DNA of 64,000 nucleotides from Bog-473 sp963834405. Its GTDB lineage: Bacteria; Actinomycetota; Acidimicrobiia; Acidimicrobiales; RAAP-2. The stretch lies in NCBI GenBank assembly GCA_963834405.1, contig CAWIBX010000005.1:186001-250000 (forward strand), in the 5' to 3' direction. Shown here piece by piece: positions 37,306 to 46,044 of the stretch. The notes under the pieces were generated by a model that saw only the letters and a program-made list of their open reading frames with translations, did no database searches and was not told the DNA's origin. A program made the translations under genes and the position numbers. Position 1 is the first letter of the stretch. Every line of letters starts with the position of its first letter.

Positions 37306-38829
37306 CTACGACGGCGACGTCTCCAACGCCTCGTCGAGCTCCGGCACGCGGACGCCCGCGTCCGCCGGCTGCGGCTGTCGCAGGGACGGCAGCGCCACGA
37401 TGGCCACCGCGGCCGTGACGAGCAGGACGATGGTCGCCACGGTGAAGGCGAGCGTGTAGCCGTCGCTGAGGGCGGCGGCGGTGTGGCCCGCCGTGACCGG
37501 GACCCCGCGCAGTACGTCAGTGGTCCGGGTGGCGGCCAGTGTGGCGAGTGCGGCCAGGCCGATGGAGGCGCCGACGGTTCGCGACGTGTTGAGGAGACCC
37601 GACGCGAGGCCGGCCTCCTCGCGGCGCACTCCCGCCGTGCCGGCCACGGCGATCGGCGTGACCGCGAGACCCATGCCGAGCCCGATGAGCACATACGGGC
37701 CGAACAGACCGGCGAGGAAGGTGGTGTCCGGGGTGACCCGCGACATCCAGGCCAACCCGCCCGCGGCCACCAGGGAGCCGGCGATGATCAGCAAGCGGGG
37801 GCCGAACTTCGGCACGAGGCGCGCCGTGACCTGGGCGCCCGCCGCGATGAGCAGCGTCTGGGGCAGGAAGGCCAGGCCGGCCTGGAGCGGGCTGTAGCCG
37901 AGCACGTGCTGCATGAACAGCGTCTCGAAGTACCAGGATCCGAAGAGGGCACCGAACATCAGCAGCATGACGACGTTCGCGCTCGAGACGGAGCGGGACC
38001 GGAAGAAGTGGAGCGGCACCAGCGGTGCCTTGGAGACGCGGGCCTGGAGGTAGAAGAAGACGGCGAGGAACCCGAGCCCGACCGCCAGCGGGATCAGGAC
38101 GTGGGCCGAGCCCCAGGGGTTGGTCTCGGTGCTCACGATGGCGTACACGATCGCGGTGAGGCCGGCGGTCACGGTCACGGCGCCGCCCACGTCGAGGTGC
38201 CGGTGCGCCATGTCCGCACGGGACTCCGGCAGGTACCGGCTCGCGGCGAGGAGGGCGACGACACCGATCGGCACGTTGACGAAGAGGATCCAGCGCCAGC
38301 TGAGAAAGTCCGTGAGGATGCCGCCGAAGAGCGCGCCGGCCGAGGCGCCGGCGGCGGACACCGCGCTCCACACGCCGAGGGCCCGTGCGCGCGCCGGCCC
38401 TTCGGCGAAGCTCGCCGTGAGGATGGTGAGGGTGGCCGGGGCCAGGATGGCGGCCCCCAGACCCTGGAGGGCGCGCGCCGAAATCAGCCAGGCCTGGCTC
38501 TGGGCCATGCCGCCGAGCAGGCTTGAGACGGTGAAGACGGCCAGGCCGATCATGAAGACCCGGCGCCGGCCGTACAGGTCGGCCGCCCGTCCCCCGAGCA
38601 GGAGGAAGCCGGCGAAGGTCAGCGTGTAGGCGTTCACGATCCACTGCAGCCCCGAGGAGCTGAAGTGCAGGTCGCGCTGGATGGACGGCAGCGCCACGTT
38701 CACGATGGACGCGTCGAGCACGACCATGAACTGCCCGATGCACACCAGGCCGAGGACCAGCCAGGCCGGGACGGTGCGCCCGGGGGCGATCTCCACGTGG
38801 TGACTGTCGTAACCGGGGTCGCCGGGCAT
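37306..38829 (-). CDS. MFS drug exporter, DHA2 family (14 TMS)
   Basis: A 507-residue proton-driven multidrug exporter of the EmrB/QacA type. The DHA2 signature LDASIVNVALPSIQRDL lies in TM1, GGRAADLYGRRRVFMIGL is the loop 2-3 motif A, and ALQGLGAAILAPATLTIL is motif C-like. About 14 hydrophobic segments follow. ATG at 38829 has AAGGAG 5 nt upstream on the minus strand; longer upstream frames lack coding character. No regulator gene is adjacent. Confidence 0.93.
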   Translation of the reverse strand: MPGDPGYDSHHVEIAPGRTVPAWLVLGLVCIGQFMVVLDASIVNVALPSIQRDLHFSSSGLQWIVNAYTLTFAGFLLLGGRAADLYGRRRVFMIGLAVFTVSSLLGGMAQSQAWLISARALQGLGAAILAPATLTILTASFAEGPARARALGVWSAVSAAGASAGALFGGILTDFLSWRWILFVNVPIGVVALLAASRYLPESRADMAHRHLDVGGAVTVTAGLTAIVYAIVSTETNPWGSAHVLIPLAVGLGFLAVFFYLQARVSKAPLVPLHFFRSRSVSSANVVMLLMFGALFGSWYFETLFMQHVLGYSPLQAGLAFLPQTLLIAAGAQVTARLVPKFGPRLLIIAGSLVAAGGLAWMSRVTPDTTFLAGLFGPYVLIGLGMGLAVTPIAVAGTAGVRREEAGLASGLLNTSRTVGASIGLAALATLAATRTTDVLRGVPVTAGHTAAALSDGYTLAFTVATIVLLVTAAVAIVALPSLRQPQPADAGVRVPELDEALETSPS

Positions 38830-39097
38830 GAGGCTCCTTGAGCGAGTGCGTGCGGGTGGCTCTCCCTCCGCTTGCGGCCAACGCCGGGCGGAGCGGGGGT
38901 ATTCCCACCCTACGGAGGCCGGGGCGTGCTGTCTGGCGAGATTCGGACGTACGGTCGCACGCCGCTGTGACAGCGGCTCCGGTCGTTCGCCGGTCGTCGT
39001 CATGCTTTTCCGACGATCCGGCGGGCGCCGTTTCGACACACCGGACCTATTTCTTTGAGAGTCTCTGACCGGGGTCGGGAGCGAGGGAGGCAGCGAA

Positions 39098-39667
39098 ATG
39101 GGAGAGGCCGGCACCGTCCGCACCATCCGGGTGCACGAGTTCATGTCGCTCGACGGCGTGATAGACGAACCCAAATGGACGTTCGAGTACGGCTTCGACC
39201 CGAGGATGGGTGAGGCGATCGGCGGCGTCATGTCGGGGTGTGCGGGAATTCTGCTGGGGCGTCACACCTATGACATGTTCGAACCGGCTTGGTCCAAGCG
39301 CACGGCCGACGACGACCCCGGTGCGCCCTTCATGAACGAGACGACGAAGTACGTCGTCTCCTCGACGCTCCGCGATCCGACGTGGAAGAACACCGAGGTC
39401 CTGCCGTACAGCATCGACGGCATCCGCCGGGTCACGGAGGAGGCGGCTGGGGATCTTTACGTGAGTGGCAGCGGGCAGTTGGTCCGCTCGATGATCGCTG
39501 ACGGGCTGCTCGGGGAACTGCATCTCTTCGTGTACCCGACGTTCCGAGGGACGGGGCCACGGTTGTTTCCGGAGGGGGAGCCAGGGAGGCTCTCGCTCCT
39601 GCACAGCGAGACCTACGACAACGGCGTCCTCTACCTCGCCTATCGGTTCGACGCAGGGAACGGCTGA
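39098..39667 (+). CDS. RibD C-terminal / dihydrofolate-reductase-like protein
   Basis: A 189-residue protein of the YyaP/YwjB group with the DHFR fold: VHEFMSLDGVIDEPKWTFEY, GILLGRHTYDMFEPAWSK, KYVVSSTLRDPTWKNTEV, LYVSGSGQLVRSMIADGL and LHLFVYPTFRGTGPRLF. A flavin- or NADPH-dependent reductase of unknown substrate. GGGAGGCAGCG precedes the ATG. Confidence 0.86.
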   Translation: MGEAGTVRTIRVHEFMSLDGVIDEPKWTFEYGFDPRMGEAIGGVMSGCAGILLGRHTYDMFEPAWSKRTADDDPGAPFMNETTKYVVSSTLRDPTWKNTEVLPYSIDGIRRVTEEAAGDLYVSGSGQLVRSMIADGLLGELHLFVYPTFRGTGPRLFPEGEPGRLSLLHSETYDNGVLYLAYRFDAGNG

Positions 39668-39716
39668 GGACCGGAGAGCGGAGAGCGGAGACCGGAGACC
39701 GGAGACCGGAGAAGGA
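39668..39716. repeat. Short GGAGAGC/GGAGACC tandem repeat
   Basis: Seven-base units GGAGAGC (x2) then GGAGACC (x3) run up to the exonuclease start and also supply purine-rich ribosome binding sequence. Confidence 0.7.
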
Positions 39717-39725
39717 TTGCGGAAA

Positions 39726-40616
39726 ATGGTGAAGGAGAAGGAGAAGGTCCACCTCGTCGACGGCACCTACGAGCTCTTCCGTCACTTCTACGGCGCGCCG
39801 TCGCACCACAACGACGCCGGGCAGGAGGTGGCCGCGGTCAGGGGCGTGGTCAGCTCTGTGCTGCAGCTGCTCGGTGAGGGTGCCACCCACGTCGGCGTGG
39901 CCACCGACCACGTCATCGAGTCGTTCCGCAACGACCTGTGGCCGGGGTACAAGACAGGCGAGGGCATCGACCCGGACCTGTGGTCCCAGGCCTGGCCTCT
40001 GGAGGACGCGCTCGGTGCGCTCGGCGTCGTGGTCTGGGCGATGGTGGACGACGAGGCGGACGACGCCCTCGCCAGCGCAGCCGCCGTGGCGGACGACGAC
40101 TCGGCGGTCGAACAGGTGGTGATCTGCACGCCAGACAAGGACCTCGGGCAGTGCGTCCGGGATACCAGGGTCGTCCAGCTGGACCGCCGCAAGAGCCAGG
40201 TGATTGACGAAGCCGGCGTCGTCGCGAAATTTGGAGTGCCTCCCGCGTCCATCCCCGACTACCTCGCTCTCGTGGGCGACAGCGCCGACGGGTTTCCGGG
40301 CCTGCCCGGATGGGGCGCCAAGTCGGCGGCGGCCGTGCTGGCCCGCTGGAGCCACATTGAGGACATCCCCGCCGACCCGGGCGAATGGGAGGTCACGGTC
40401 CGGAGCGCGGCGAAGCTGGCGGAAGCGCTCGATGCCGGGCAGGACCTCGCGACGCTGTTCAAGCGGCTTGCCACCCTCCGCGTCGAGCGGTCACTGCTGC
40501 CTTCCGTCGAGGACTTGCGCTGGACCGGACCGACGGCGTCGTTCGCCCGTGTGTGCGACGCGCTCGACGCGCCGGCGCTGGCCCGGCGGGCGGAGGCACT
40601 CGCCGCCGCGCGCTGA
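39726..40616 (+). CDS. 5'-3' exonuclease (FEN/Pol I N-terminal domain type)
   Basis: A 296-residue stand-alone flap-type exonuclease without a polymerase domain. Acidic metal sites: VHLVDGTYELFRHFYG, VGVATDHVIESFRND, VDDEADDALASAAAV and ICTPDKDLGQCV. The H3TH DNA-binding motif is GDSADGFPGLPGWGAKSAAA. It could remove RNA primers or flaps. ATG at 39726 is preferred over the in-frame TTG at 39717. The final codons and downstream sequence are repeated at 43889-44015, beyond the IS elements. Confidence 0.88.
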   Translation: MVKEKEKVHLVDGTYELFRHFYGAPSHHNDAGQEVAAVRGVVSSVLQLLGEGATHVGVATDHVIESFRNDLWPGYKTGEGIDPDLWSQAWPLEDALGALGVVVWAMVDDEADDALASAAAVADDDSAVEQVVICTPDKDLGQCVRDTRVVQLDRRKSQVIDEAGVVAKFGVPPASIPDYLALVGDSADGFPGLPGWGAKSAAAVLARWSHIEDIPADPGEWEVTVRSAAKLAEALDAGQDLATLFKRLATLRVERSLLPSVEDLRWTGPTASFARVCDALDAPALARRAEALAAAR

Positions 40617-40686
40617 TCCACGCCGCCTTACGCCACGGGCCGGGGGCCTTGGGCCTAGAGAGCCCTCGGCGGAGTGTTATAAAAAA
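40597..40686. repeat. AT-rich hairpin repeat, copy B left part (split by IS)
   Basis: Starts within the 3' end of the exonuclease gene (CTCGCCGCCGCGCGC), continues CGGGCCGGGGGCCTTGGGCC and CCCTCGGCGGAGTGTTAT, and stops after A6 where the first IS begins. The remaining half lies at 43835-43880. Confidence 0.75.
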
Positions 40687-42258
40687 GGTCCTTCCGGATT
40701 TTCCGTGGGTCCTGAACAGCGGTTGACCTCGCCGTAGTGGAGCTTGATGGCCAGCGCGCCGGGGCGTAAGGCCGAGCGGTTCCACGCGGTCGAAAGGTCC
40801 GGCGCGCGTGGTTCGCGCCGACGTGATCTCGTGGCCACTGCGTCGCCCGGCATCAAGGTTTCGCTGCGATCCTCCGCTTTCGCTGCGGTTCTCGCTCGGG
40901 CTTCGCCCGCCCTTGACCCCGGTCTCCTCCGTGGCAGAGGGTCTGAGGAGGGAGCGACACTGGAGCGTCGCTCCCCGGTCCGAGGGGGCGCAGCTGAAGG
41001 AGGCAGCGATGCGCGACATCGAGTTCTACGCCCAGGTGCTGGGCCTGGTCGACCCGTGGTTCGTCGAAGACGTCGACCTCTCCATTGCCAACAAGCGGGT
41101 GGACATCGCCGTCGCCCACCACGAGGGCCGGCTGTGGGCCTGCCCGGAGTGCGAGAGCGAGCTCCCCCTCTACGACCACGCCGAGGAACGGGCCTGGCGC
41201 CACCTCGACACCGGGGGGTTCCCCACCTGGCTCCATGCCCGCCCCCCACGGGTGAAATGCCCCACCCACGGTGTCCGCCAGGTGCACCTGCCCTGGGCCG
41301 AGCCCAAGAGCCGCTTCACCCGGGCCTTCGAACGCTTCGCCATCGACGTGCTGAAAGAGACCGACGTCTCGGGGGCGTCCAACATCTTGAAGGCCAGCTG
41401 GGACGAGTGCTGGGGCATCATGACCCGCGCCGTCGCCCGGGGCCGCGCCGCCAAAGAGCACCAGGTCCCGGCCCTGGTCGGCGTCGACGAGAAGGCGGCC
41501 CGCAAGGGCCACTCCTATCTCACGCTCGTCTATGACATCGCCGCCGGCACCGTCGACTACATCGCCGACGACCGCACGCAGGCCAGCCTCGATCCCTACT
41601 TCACCTCCTTCAGCGAAGACGAGCGTGAAGGGATCAGAGCCGTGGTCATGGACATGTGGCCGGCCTATATCAACTCGGTCGAGGCGCACTTCGACGACGC
41701 GCGCGACCGGATCGTGTTTGATCGATTTCACATTATGAAGCACATGGGGGAGGCGGTCGACACCGTGCGCAAACGCGAGCACAAAGAGCTGCGCGCCGAG
41801 GGCATCGACACTTTGGTGGGCACCAAGTATCTCTGGCTCTACGTCGAGAGGAACCTGCCGGCCAAGCACAAGGGACCGTTCCGGGCCCTCAAGGCTCTCA
41901 ACCTCAAGACGGCGCGGGCCTGGGCCATCAAAGAGTCACTCGCCGTCATGTGGAACTACCACCGCCTCGGCTGGGCGACCAAGTTCTACACGCAGTGGTT
42001 CTTCTGGGCCACGCACTCGCGCCTCGAGCCGGTCATCGACGTGGCCTACATGCTCAAGCGACACCTCTACGGCGTGCTCAACTACTTCTCGGTGGCGAGG
42101 ATTACGAATGCAGCTGCAGAGGGACTGAACTCGAAAATCCAAACGATCAAGAAGATGGCCTACGGATTCCGCAACCGCGAGCACTTCAAGACCGCCATCT
42201 TCTTCCACTGCGGCGGGCTACAGCTTTACCCAGGTACCCACTCGAATTCCGGATGACC
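40687..42258 (+). mobile_element. ISL3-family insertion sequence, copy 1
   Basis: A complete IS of about 1572 bp. The left end GGTCCTTCCGGATTTTCCGT and the right end (reverse-complement GGTCATCCGGAATTCGAGTG) form imperfect ~28-bp inverted repeats starting GG, as usual for ISL3. Boundaries may be off by one base. The 320-bp leader before the transposase holds a hairpin GGGAGCGAC / GTCGCTCCC and a GGGCTTCGCCC stem. An A-tract flanks both ends, consistent with the short AT-rich target duplication of the family. Differs from copy 2 by 6 bp (GGGTCT near 40938) and at least one substitution. Confidence 0.92.
41009..42256 (+). CDS. ISL3-family transposase, copy 1
   Basis: A 415-residue DDE transposase. 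The N-terminal zinc-binding domain includes WACPECESELPLYDH and VKCPTHGVRQV, followed by an HTH (VSGASNILKASWDECWGIM). The catalytic triad is readable: Asp in LVGVDEKAARKG, Asp in VVMDMWPAYI and Glu in ITNAAAEGLNSKIQTIKK. AAGGAGG lies just upstream of the ATG, and the stop codon lies inside the right inverted repeat. Apparently intact. Residue 279 is Val (LWLYVERN), where copy 2 has Ala. Confidence 0.95.
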   Translation: MRDIEFYAQVLGLVDPWFVEDVDLSIANKRVDIAVAHHEGRLWACPECESELPLYDHAEERAWRHLDTGGFPTWLHARPPRVKCPTHGVRQVHLPWAEPKSRFTRAFERFAIDVLKETDVSGASNILKASWDECWGIMTRAVARGRAAKEHQVPALVGVDEKAARKGHSYLTLVYDIAAGTVDYIADDRTQASLDPYFTSFSEDEREGIRAVVMDMWPAYINSVEAHFDDARDRIVFDRFHIMKHMGEAVDTVRKREHKELRAEGIDTLVGTKYLWLYVERNLPAKHKGPFRALKALNLKTARAWAIKESLAVMWNYHRLGWATKFYTQWFFWATHSRLEPVIDVAYMLKRHLYGVLNYFSVARITNAAAEGLNSKIQTIKKMAYGFRNREHFKTAIFFHCGGLQLYPGTHSNSG

Positions 42259-42268
42259 CATAAAAAAA

Positions 42269-43834
42269 GGTCCTTCCGGATTTTCCGTGGGTCCTGAACA
42301 GCGGTTGACCTCGCCGTAGTGGAGCTTGATGGCCAGCGCGCCGGGGCGTAAGGCCGAGCGGTTCCACGCGGTCGAAAGGTCCGGCGCGCGTGGTTCGCGC
42401 CGACGTGATCTCGTGGCCACTGCGTCGCCCGGCATCAAGGTTTCGCTGCGATCCTCCGCTTTCGCTGCGGTTCTCGCTCGGGCTTCGCCCGCCCTTGACC
42501 CCGGTCTCCTCCGTGGCAGAGAGGAGGGAGCGACACTGGAGCGTCGCTCCCCGGTCCGAGGGGGCGCAGCTGAAGGAGGCAGCGATGCGCGACATCGAGT
42601 TCTACGCCCAGGTGCTGGGCCTGGTCGACCCGTGGTTCGTCGAAGACGTCGACCTCTCCATTGCCAACAAGCGGGTGGACATCGCCGTCGCCCACCACGA
42701 GGGCCGGCTGTGGGCCTGCCCGGAGTGCGAGAGCGAGCTCCCCCTCTACGACCACGCCGAGGAACGGGCCTGGCGCCACCTCGACACCGGGGGGTTCCCC
42801 ACCTGGCTCCATGCCCGCCCCCCACGGGTGAAATGCCCCACCCACGGTGTCCGCCAGGTGCACCTGCCCTGGGCCGAGCCCAAGAGCCGCTTCACCCGGG
42901 CCTTCGAACGCTTCGCCATCGACGTGCTGAAAGAGACCGACGTCTCGGGGGCGTCCAACATCTTGAAGGCCAGCTGGGACGAGTGCTGGGGCATCATGAC
43001 CCGCGCCGTCGCCCGGGGCCGCGCCGCCAAAGAGCACCAGGTCCCGGCCCTGGTCGGCGTCGACGAGAAGGCGGCCCGCAAGGGCCACTCCTATCTCACG
43101 CTCGTCTATGACATCGCCGCCGGCACCGTCGACTACATCGCCGACGACCGCACGCAGGCCAGCCTCGATCCCTACTTCACCTCCTTCAGCGAAGACGAGC
43201 GTGAAGGGATCAGAGCCGTGGTCATGGACATGTGGCCGGCCTATATCAACTCGGTCGAGGCGCACTTCGACGACGCGCGCGACCGGATCGTGTTTGATCG
43301 ATTTCACATTATGAAGCACATGGGGGAGGCGGTCGACACCGTGCGCAAACGCGAGCACAAAGAGCTGCGCGCCGAGGGCATCGACACTTTGGTGGGCACC
43401 AAGTATCTCTGGCTCTACGCCGAGAGGAACCTGCCGGCCAAGCACAAGGGACCGTTCCGGGCCCTCAAGGCTCTCAACCTCAAGACGGCGCGGGCCTGGG
43501 CCATCAAAGAGTCACTCGCCGTCATGTGGAACTACCACCGCCTCGGCTGGGCGACCAAGTTCTACACGCAGTGGTTCTTCTGGGCCACGCACTCGCGCCT
43601 CGAGCCGGTCATCGACGTGGCCTACATGCTCAAGCGACACCTCTACGGCGTGCTCAACTACTTCTCGGTGGCGAGGATTACGAATGCAGCTGCAGAGGGA
43701 CTGAACTCGAAAATCCAAACGATCAAGAAGATGGCCTACGGATTCCGCAACCGCGAGCACTTCAAGACCGCCATCTTCTTCCACTGCGGCGGGCTACAGC
43801 TTTACCCAGGTACCCACTCGAATTCCGGATGACC
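42269..43834 (+). mobile_element. ISL3-family insertion sequence, copy 2
   Basis: Same orientation as copy 1 and separated from it by only 10 bp (CATAAAAAAA). About 1566 bp, with the same terminal inverted repeats. The right end is followed by CTAAAAAAAA and the second half of the hairpin repeat. The 320-bp leader lacks the 6 bp seen in copy 1. Confidence 0.92.
42585..43832 (+). CDS. ISL3-family transposase, copy 2
   Basis: 415 residues, identical to the copy 1 product as read, except Ala for Val at residue 279 (codon near 43419). Zinc-binding N terminus, DDE residues and C terminus are all intact, so both copies should be active. Same ribosome binding site and start context as copy 1. Confidence 0.95.
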   Translation: MRDIEFYAQVLGLVDPWFVEDVDLSIANKRVDIAVAHHEGRLWACPECESELPLYDHAEERAWRHLDTGGFPTWLHARPPRVKCPTHGVRQVHLPWAEPKSRFTRAFERFAIDVLKETDVSGASNILKASWDECWGIMTRAVARGRAAKEHQVPALVGVDEKAARKGHSYLTLVYDIAAGTVDYIADDRTQASLDPYFTSFSEDEREGIRAVVMDMWPAYINSVEAHFDDARDRIVFDRFHIMKHMGEAVDTVRKREHKELRAEGIDTLVGTKYLWLYAERNLPAKHKGPFRALKALNLKTARAWAIKESLAVMWNYHRLGWATKFYTQWFFWATHSRLEPVIDVAYMLKRHLYGVLNYFSVARITNAAAEGLNSKIQTIKKMAYGFRNREHFKTAIFFHCGGLQLYPGTHSNSG

Positions 43835-43880
43835 CTAAAAAAAAGACTAATCATCAGCGATTACTCTTTTAAAAATGGCT
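43835..43880. repeat. AT-rich hairpin repeat, copy B right part
   Basis: After the second IS: A8, then stem 43842-43852 / 43859-43869 (loop ATCAGC, one mismatch) and a trailing TTTTAAAAA. Rejoined to 40597-40686 it rebuilds one complete repeat. Confidence 0.75.
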
Positions 43881-43888
43881 CTCCTGTC

Positions 43889-44015
43889 AAGGGTGCTCGC
43901 CGCCGCGCGCGGATCACGCTGTTCCATGCCACCGGCCAGGGCGCCCTTGGGTCTAAAGCCCTCTGCGGAGTGTCATAAAAAAAAGACCAATCATCGGTGA
44001 TGATTCTTTAAAAAC
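43889..44015. repeat. AT-rich hairpin repeat, copy C
   Basis: Repeats copy B including the CTCGCCGCCGCGCGC that in copy B encodes the exonuclease C terminus. It continues through GGCCAGGGCGCCCTTGGGTC, CTCTGCGGAGTGTCAT, A8 and a weaker stem (43982-43992 / 43999-44009). Copies B and C were a tandem pair before the IS elements arrived. Confidence 0.75.
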
Positions 44016-44251
44016 GGCAGACTCCCGCTGAACCCACCCCACGGGACTCTCAGGGCGAACCAGCCTCGGCACAAAGGTGAATGCACACTGCCGTGACGCG
44101 CCGGATAGCCCGCCGAACTCACACGATTCTTGCGCCGAACCCCGGTGTCTGAGAGAGACCGACTGCAACGAGGTTTGATCCCTCCTACACCCCGGGTACC
44201 GCAGAACACGCAACACCGAGACATCGAGACACCGGGAAGAGGTGAAGGCAG
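44016..44251. other. Intergenic region, no gene seen
   Basis: Between the hairpin repeat and the DUF6458 gene. Only the AGGTGAAGG ribosome binding sequence before the next ATG stands out. A minus-strand open frame across it has no recognisable product. Confidence 0.5.
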
Positions 44252-44506
44252 ATGGTTGGTGGAGCGATAGTAAGCATTCTTATTTTTGCGGTCGGCGCGA
44301 TCCTCGACTTCGCCGTGACGGTGAGCCGATACCAGCACGGGTTCAACATCAACACCGTGGGCGTGATCCTGATGATCGTCGGGGCGGTCGGACTCGTCGT
44401 GTCGCTGTTGTTCGGACTGACGACGGGATACGGGATGCGTCGGCACCGCACCATCGTCGACGACGGACGTGGCAACGTCGTCCGCCGGGACGACACCTAC
44501 GTCTGA
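44252..44506 (+). CDS. Small two-TM membrane protein, DUF6458-like
   Basis: An 84-residue protein with two hydrophobic helices (GGAIVSILIFAVGAILDFAV and TVGVILMIVGAVGLVVSLLF) joined by YQHGFNINTVG, then a charged tail. This matches my memory of DUF6458 proteins of actinobacteria (HGFNxxTVGxILMIVGxxGLV). Function unknown. AGGTGAAGG lies 6 nt upstream of the ATG. Confidence 0.78.
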   Translation: MVGGAIVSILIFAVGAILDFAVTVSRYQHGFNINTVGVILMIVGAVGLVVSLLFGLTTGYGMRRHRTIVDDGRGNVVRRDDTYV

Positions 44507-44559
44507 TCCAAATCCCGTCAAAATCAAAGGTCGGAGGTTCCTGACGTGAGCTCCCCCAA

Positions 44560-44582
44560 CCCGGGAAGGCTTCCTTCCCGGG
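44560..44582. terminator. Terminator-like hairpin between convergent genes
   Basis: Perfect stem CCCGGGAAG / CTTCCCGGG with loop GCTTC between the DUF6458 gene and the convergent GH43 gene. Could serve both strands; no long T-tract. Confidence 0.55.
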
Positions 44583-44703
44583 CGATCGCGTTCAGGGACT
44601 TCGCCGGCGCTGGTGGGCGGACCCGTATACGACGGGCCCGCCCACTGGCCCGAGGGTTCCGGCCTGGACAGATCCCGGGCGGGCCAGACGCCAACAACGC
44701 GCG

Positions 44704-46044
44704 CTAGCCCGAGCCCACCGGCTCGACGATGGGGAGCTGGCCGGACAGGTCGAGCTTGCGCAGGTACAGGTCCCGGCCGTGCGGGAAGCCGACGGCGCCC
44801 GGGGCCCAGGCGTGGAACGCCATCCACCACGAGCCGGACGTGTCCTGGAACACCGACTCGCCCCCGGGTCCCTCCGCCCCCGGGCCGTTGGCGAGCAGCG
44901 GCTGCGGAGCACCATCGAGGCAGGGCCCGAGCGGACCGGTGCAGACCGCCACCCCGATGGCGTAGTCGGCGCTGTTCCAGTCGTTGCCCGAGAAGAAGAG
45001 GAAGTAGTGCCCGTTCGCCTCGACGAGATTGGGCGCCTCGACCGTTCCCGACTCCCAGGACTGCGCCGGGATGAGGAGCCCCGTCGGCGTGGCGCCTGCG
45101 GCGAACGCCGTGCCCGCGGCAGCGAGCTGCTCGGACCAGATCTTCGAGTTCCCCGATCCGCCGGACTTCCAGAGCAGGTACGGCGTGCCGTTGCTGTCCA
45201 CGAAGATGGACGGGTCGATGGAACCGCCGAGGTTTTGCTGGCACTCCAGCGGGCCGCTCGACCCGTCGGTGAACGGTCCCTGGGGCTGGCTGGCGGTGGC
45301 GACCGAGATGCACTCGGTCCCGCTCCCCGCGAGGTCGGCCGCGTAGTAGAGGAGGAACTTGCCGCCGATCTGCGTCACCGACGGGGCCCAGGTGTCGTCG
45401 GGCGCGGCCCATTGGGGCAGGCTCGGCAGCGCGTTGCCGACCGCGTTCCAGTGGACCAGGTCGGCTGACTGCAGGATCTGGATGTTCCCGGCCACCGAAT
45501 TGGTCGCGTAGGCGTAGTAGGTCTGCCCGACGACGATGATGTCGGGGTCGGGGAAGTCGAAGGGGTAGACGAGACCGCCCGTCTGCCCGCCGGCGAGGGC
45601 CGTGCACGGCCCGGACACGGCCGATATGTCCTTGGTCGCCGCCGCGTTGTTGTTGGCTTTGATGTCGCCGAGCGCGCTCTGCACCCCGCCGAGGCAAGCC
45701 TGCAGCGTCGCGATGCTCGCACCCTGGAGGTACTCGTCCGTGTTCGCGGTGCTCAGCGACGAGTTGGTCGAACCCAACTGTCCCAGAGTGGTTGCGATAG
45801 TCGACTGCAGCACGTTCCGTTGGTTGGTCGTGACCGCGTCGGAGTACACGGTGAGCGCTTTCAGGTGGCGCAGGTTCGCCAGATGCGCGTTGGCGGCGAC
45901 GAGGTCGGAGTGTTCTTGGCGGCCCCTGGCGCGGGCGCCGACGTCGGTGCGCACCGCCTCCAGCATCACGACGACACAGGCGACCCCGAGGATCAGGGCG
46001 AGCAGGCTCCACCAGCCCGGCCGGCGGCGGCGGCTCTCACCCAC
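44704..46044 (-). CDS. Membrane-anchored GH43-like glycosidase
   Basis: A 446-residue protein: N-terminal TM anchor (WWSLLALILGVACVVVMLEA), a helical coiled-coil stalk to about residue 150 with two Cys (QACLGG, SGPC), then a five-bladed GH43-type domain. Probable catalytic residues are Asp in FPDPDIIVV (general base), Asp in GSIDPSIFVDSNGTPYLLW (pKa modulator) and Glu in SGTVEAPNLVEANG (general acid). An arabinanase/xylosidase-type activity outside the membrane is likely; the exact sugar is unknown. GTG at 46044 overlaps the upstream gene by 8 bp. The stalk resembles the whole extracellular part of that neighbour. Confidence 0.83.
   Translation of the reverse strand: MGESRRRRPGWWSLLALILGVACVVVMLEAVRTDVGARARGRQEHSDLVAANAHLANLRHLKALTVYSDAVTTNQRNVLQSTIATTLGQLGSTNSSLSTANTDEYLQGASIATLQACLGGVQSALGDIKANNNAAATKDISAVSGPCTALAGGQTGGLVYPFDFPDPDIIVVGQTYYAYATNSVAGNIQILQSADLVHWNAVGNALPSLPQWAAPDDTWAPSVTQIGGKFLLYYAADLAGSGTECISVATASQPQGPFTDGSSGPLECQQNLGGSIDPSIFVDSNGTPYLLWKSGGSGNSKIWSEQLAAAGTAFAAGATPTGLLIPAQSWESGTVEAPNLVEANGHYFLFFSGNDWNSADYAIGVAVCTGPLGPCLDGAPQPLLANGPGAEGPGGESVFQDTSGSWWMAFHAWAPGAVGFPHGRDLYLRKLDLSGQLPIVEPVGSG

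Noticed and set aside
38830..39097. Small open frames between the DHA2 exporter and the DHFR-like gene
   Set aside because: No motifs and poor start context; treated as the divergent promoter region.
43953..44216. Minus-strand open frame of 87 codons through the hairpin repeat
   Set aside because: Crosses the repeat, has no ribosome binding site and no recognisable product.
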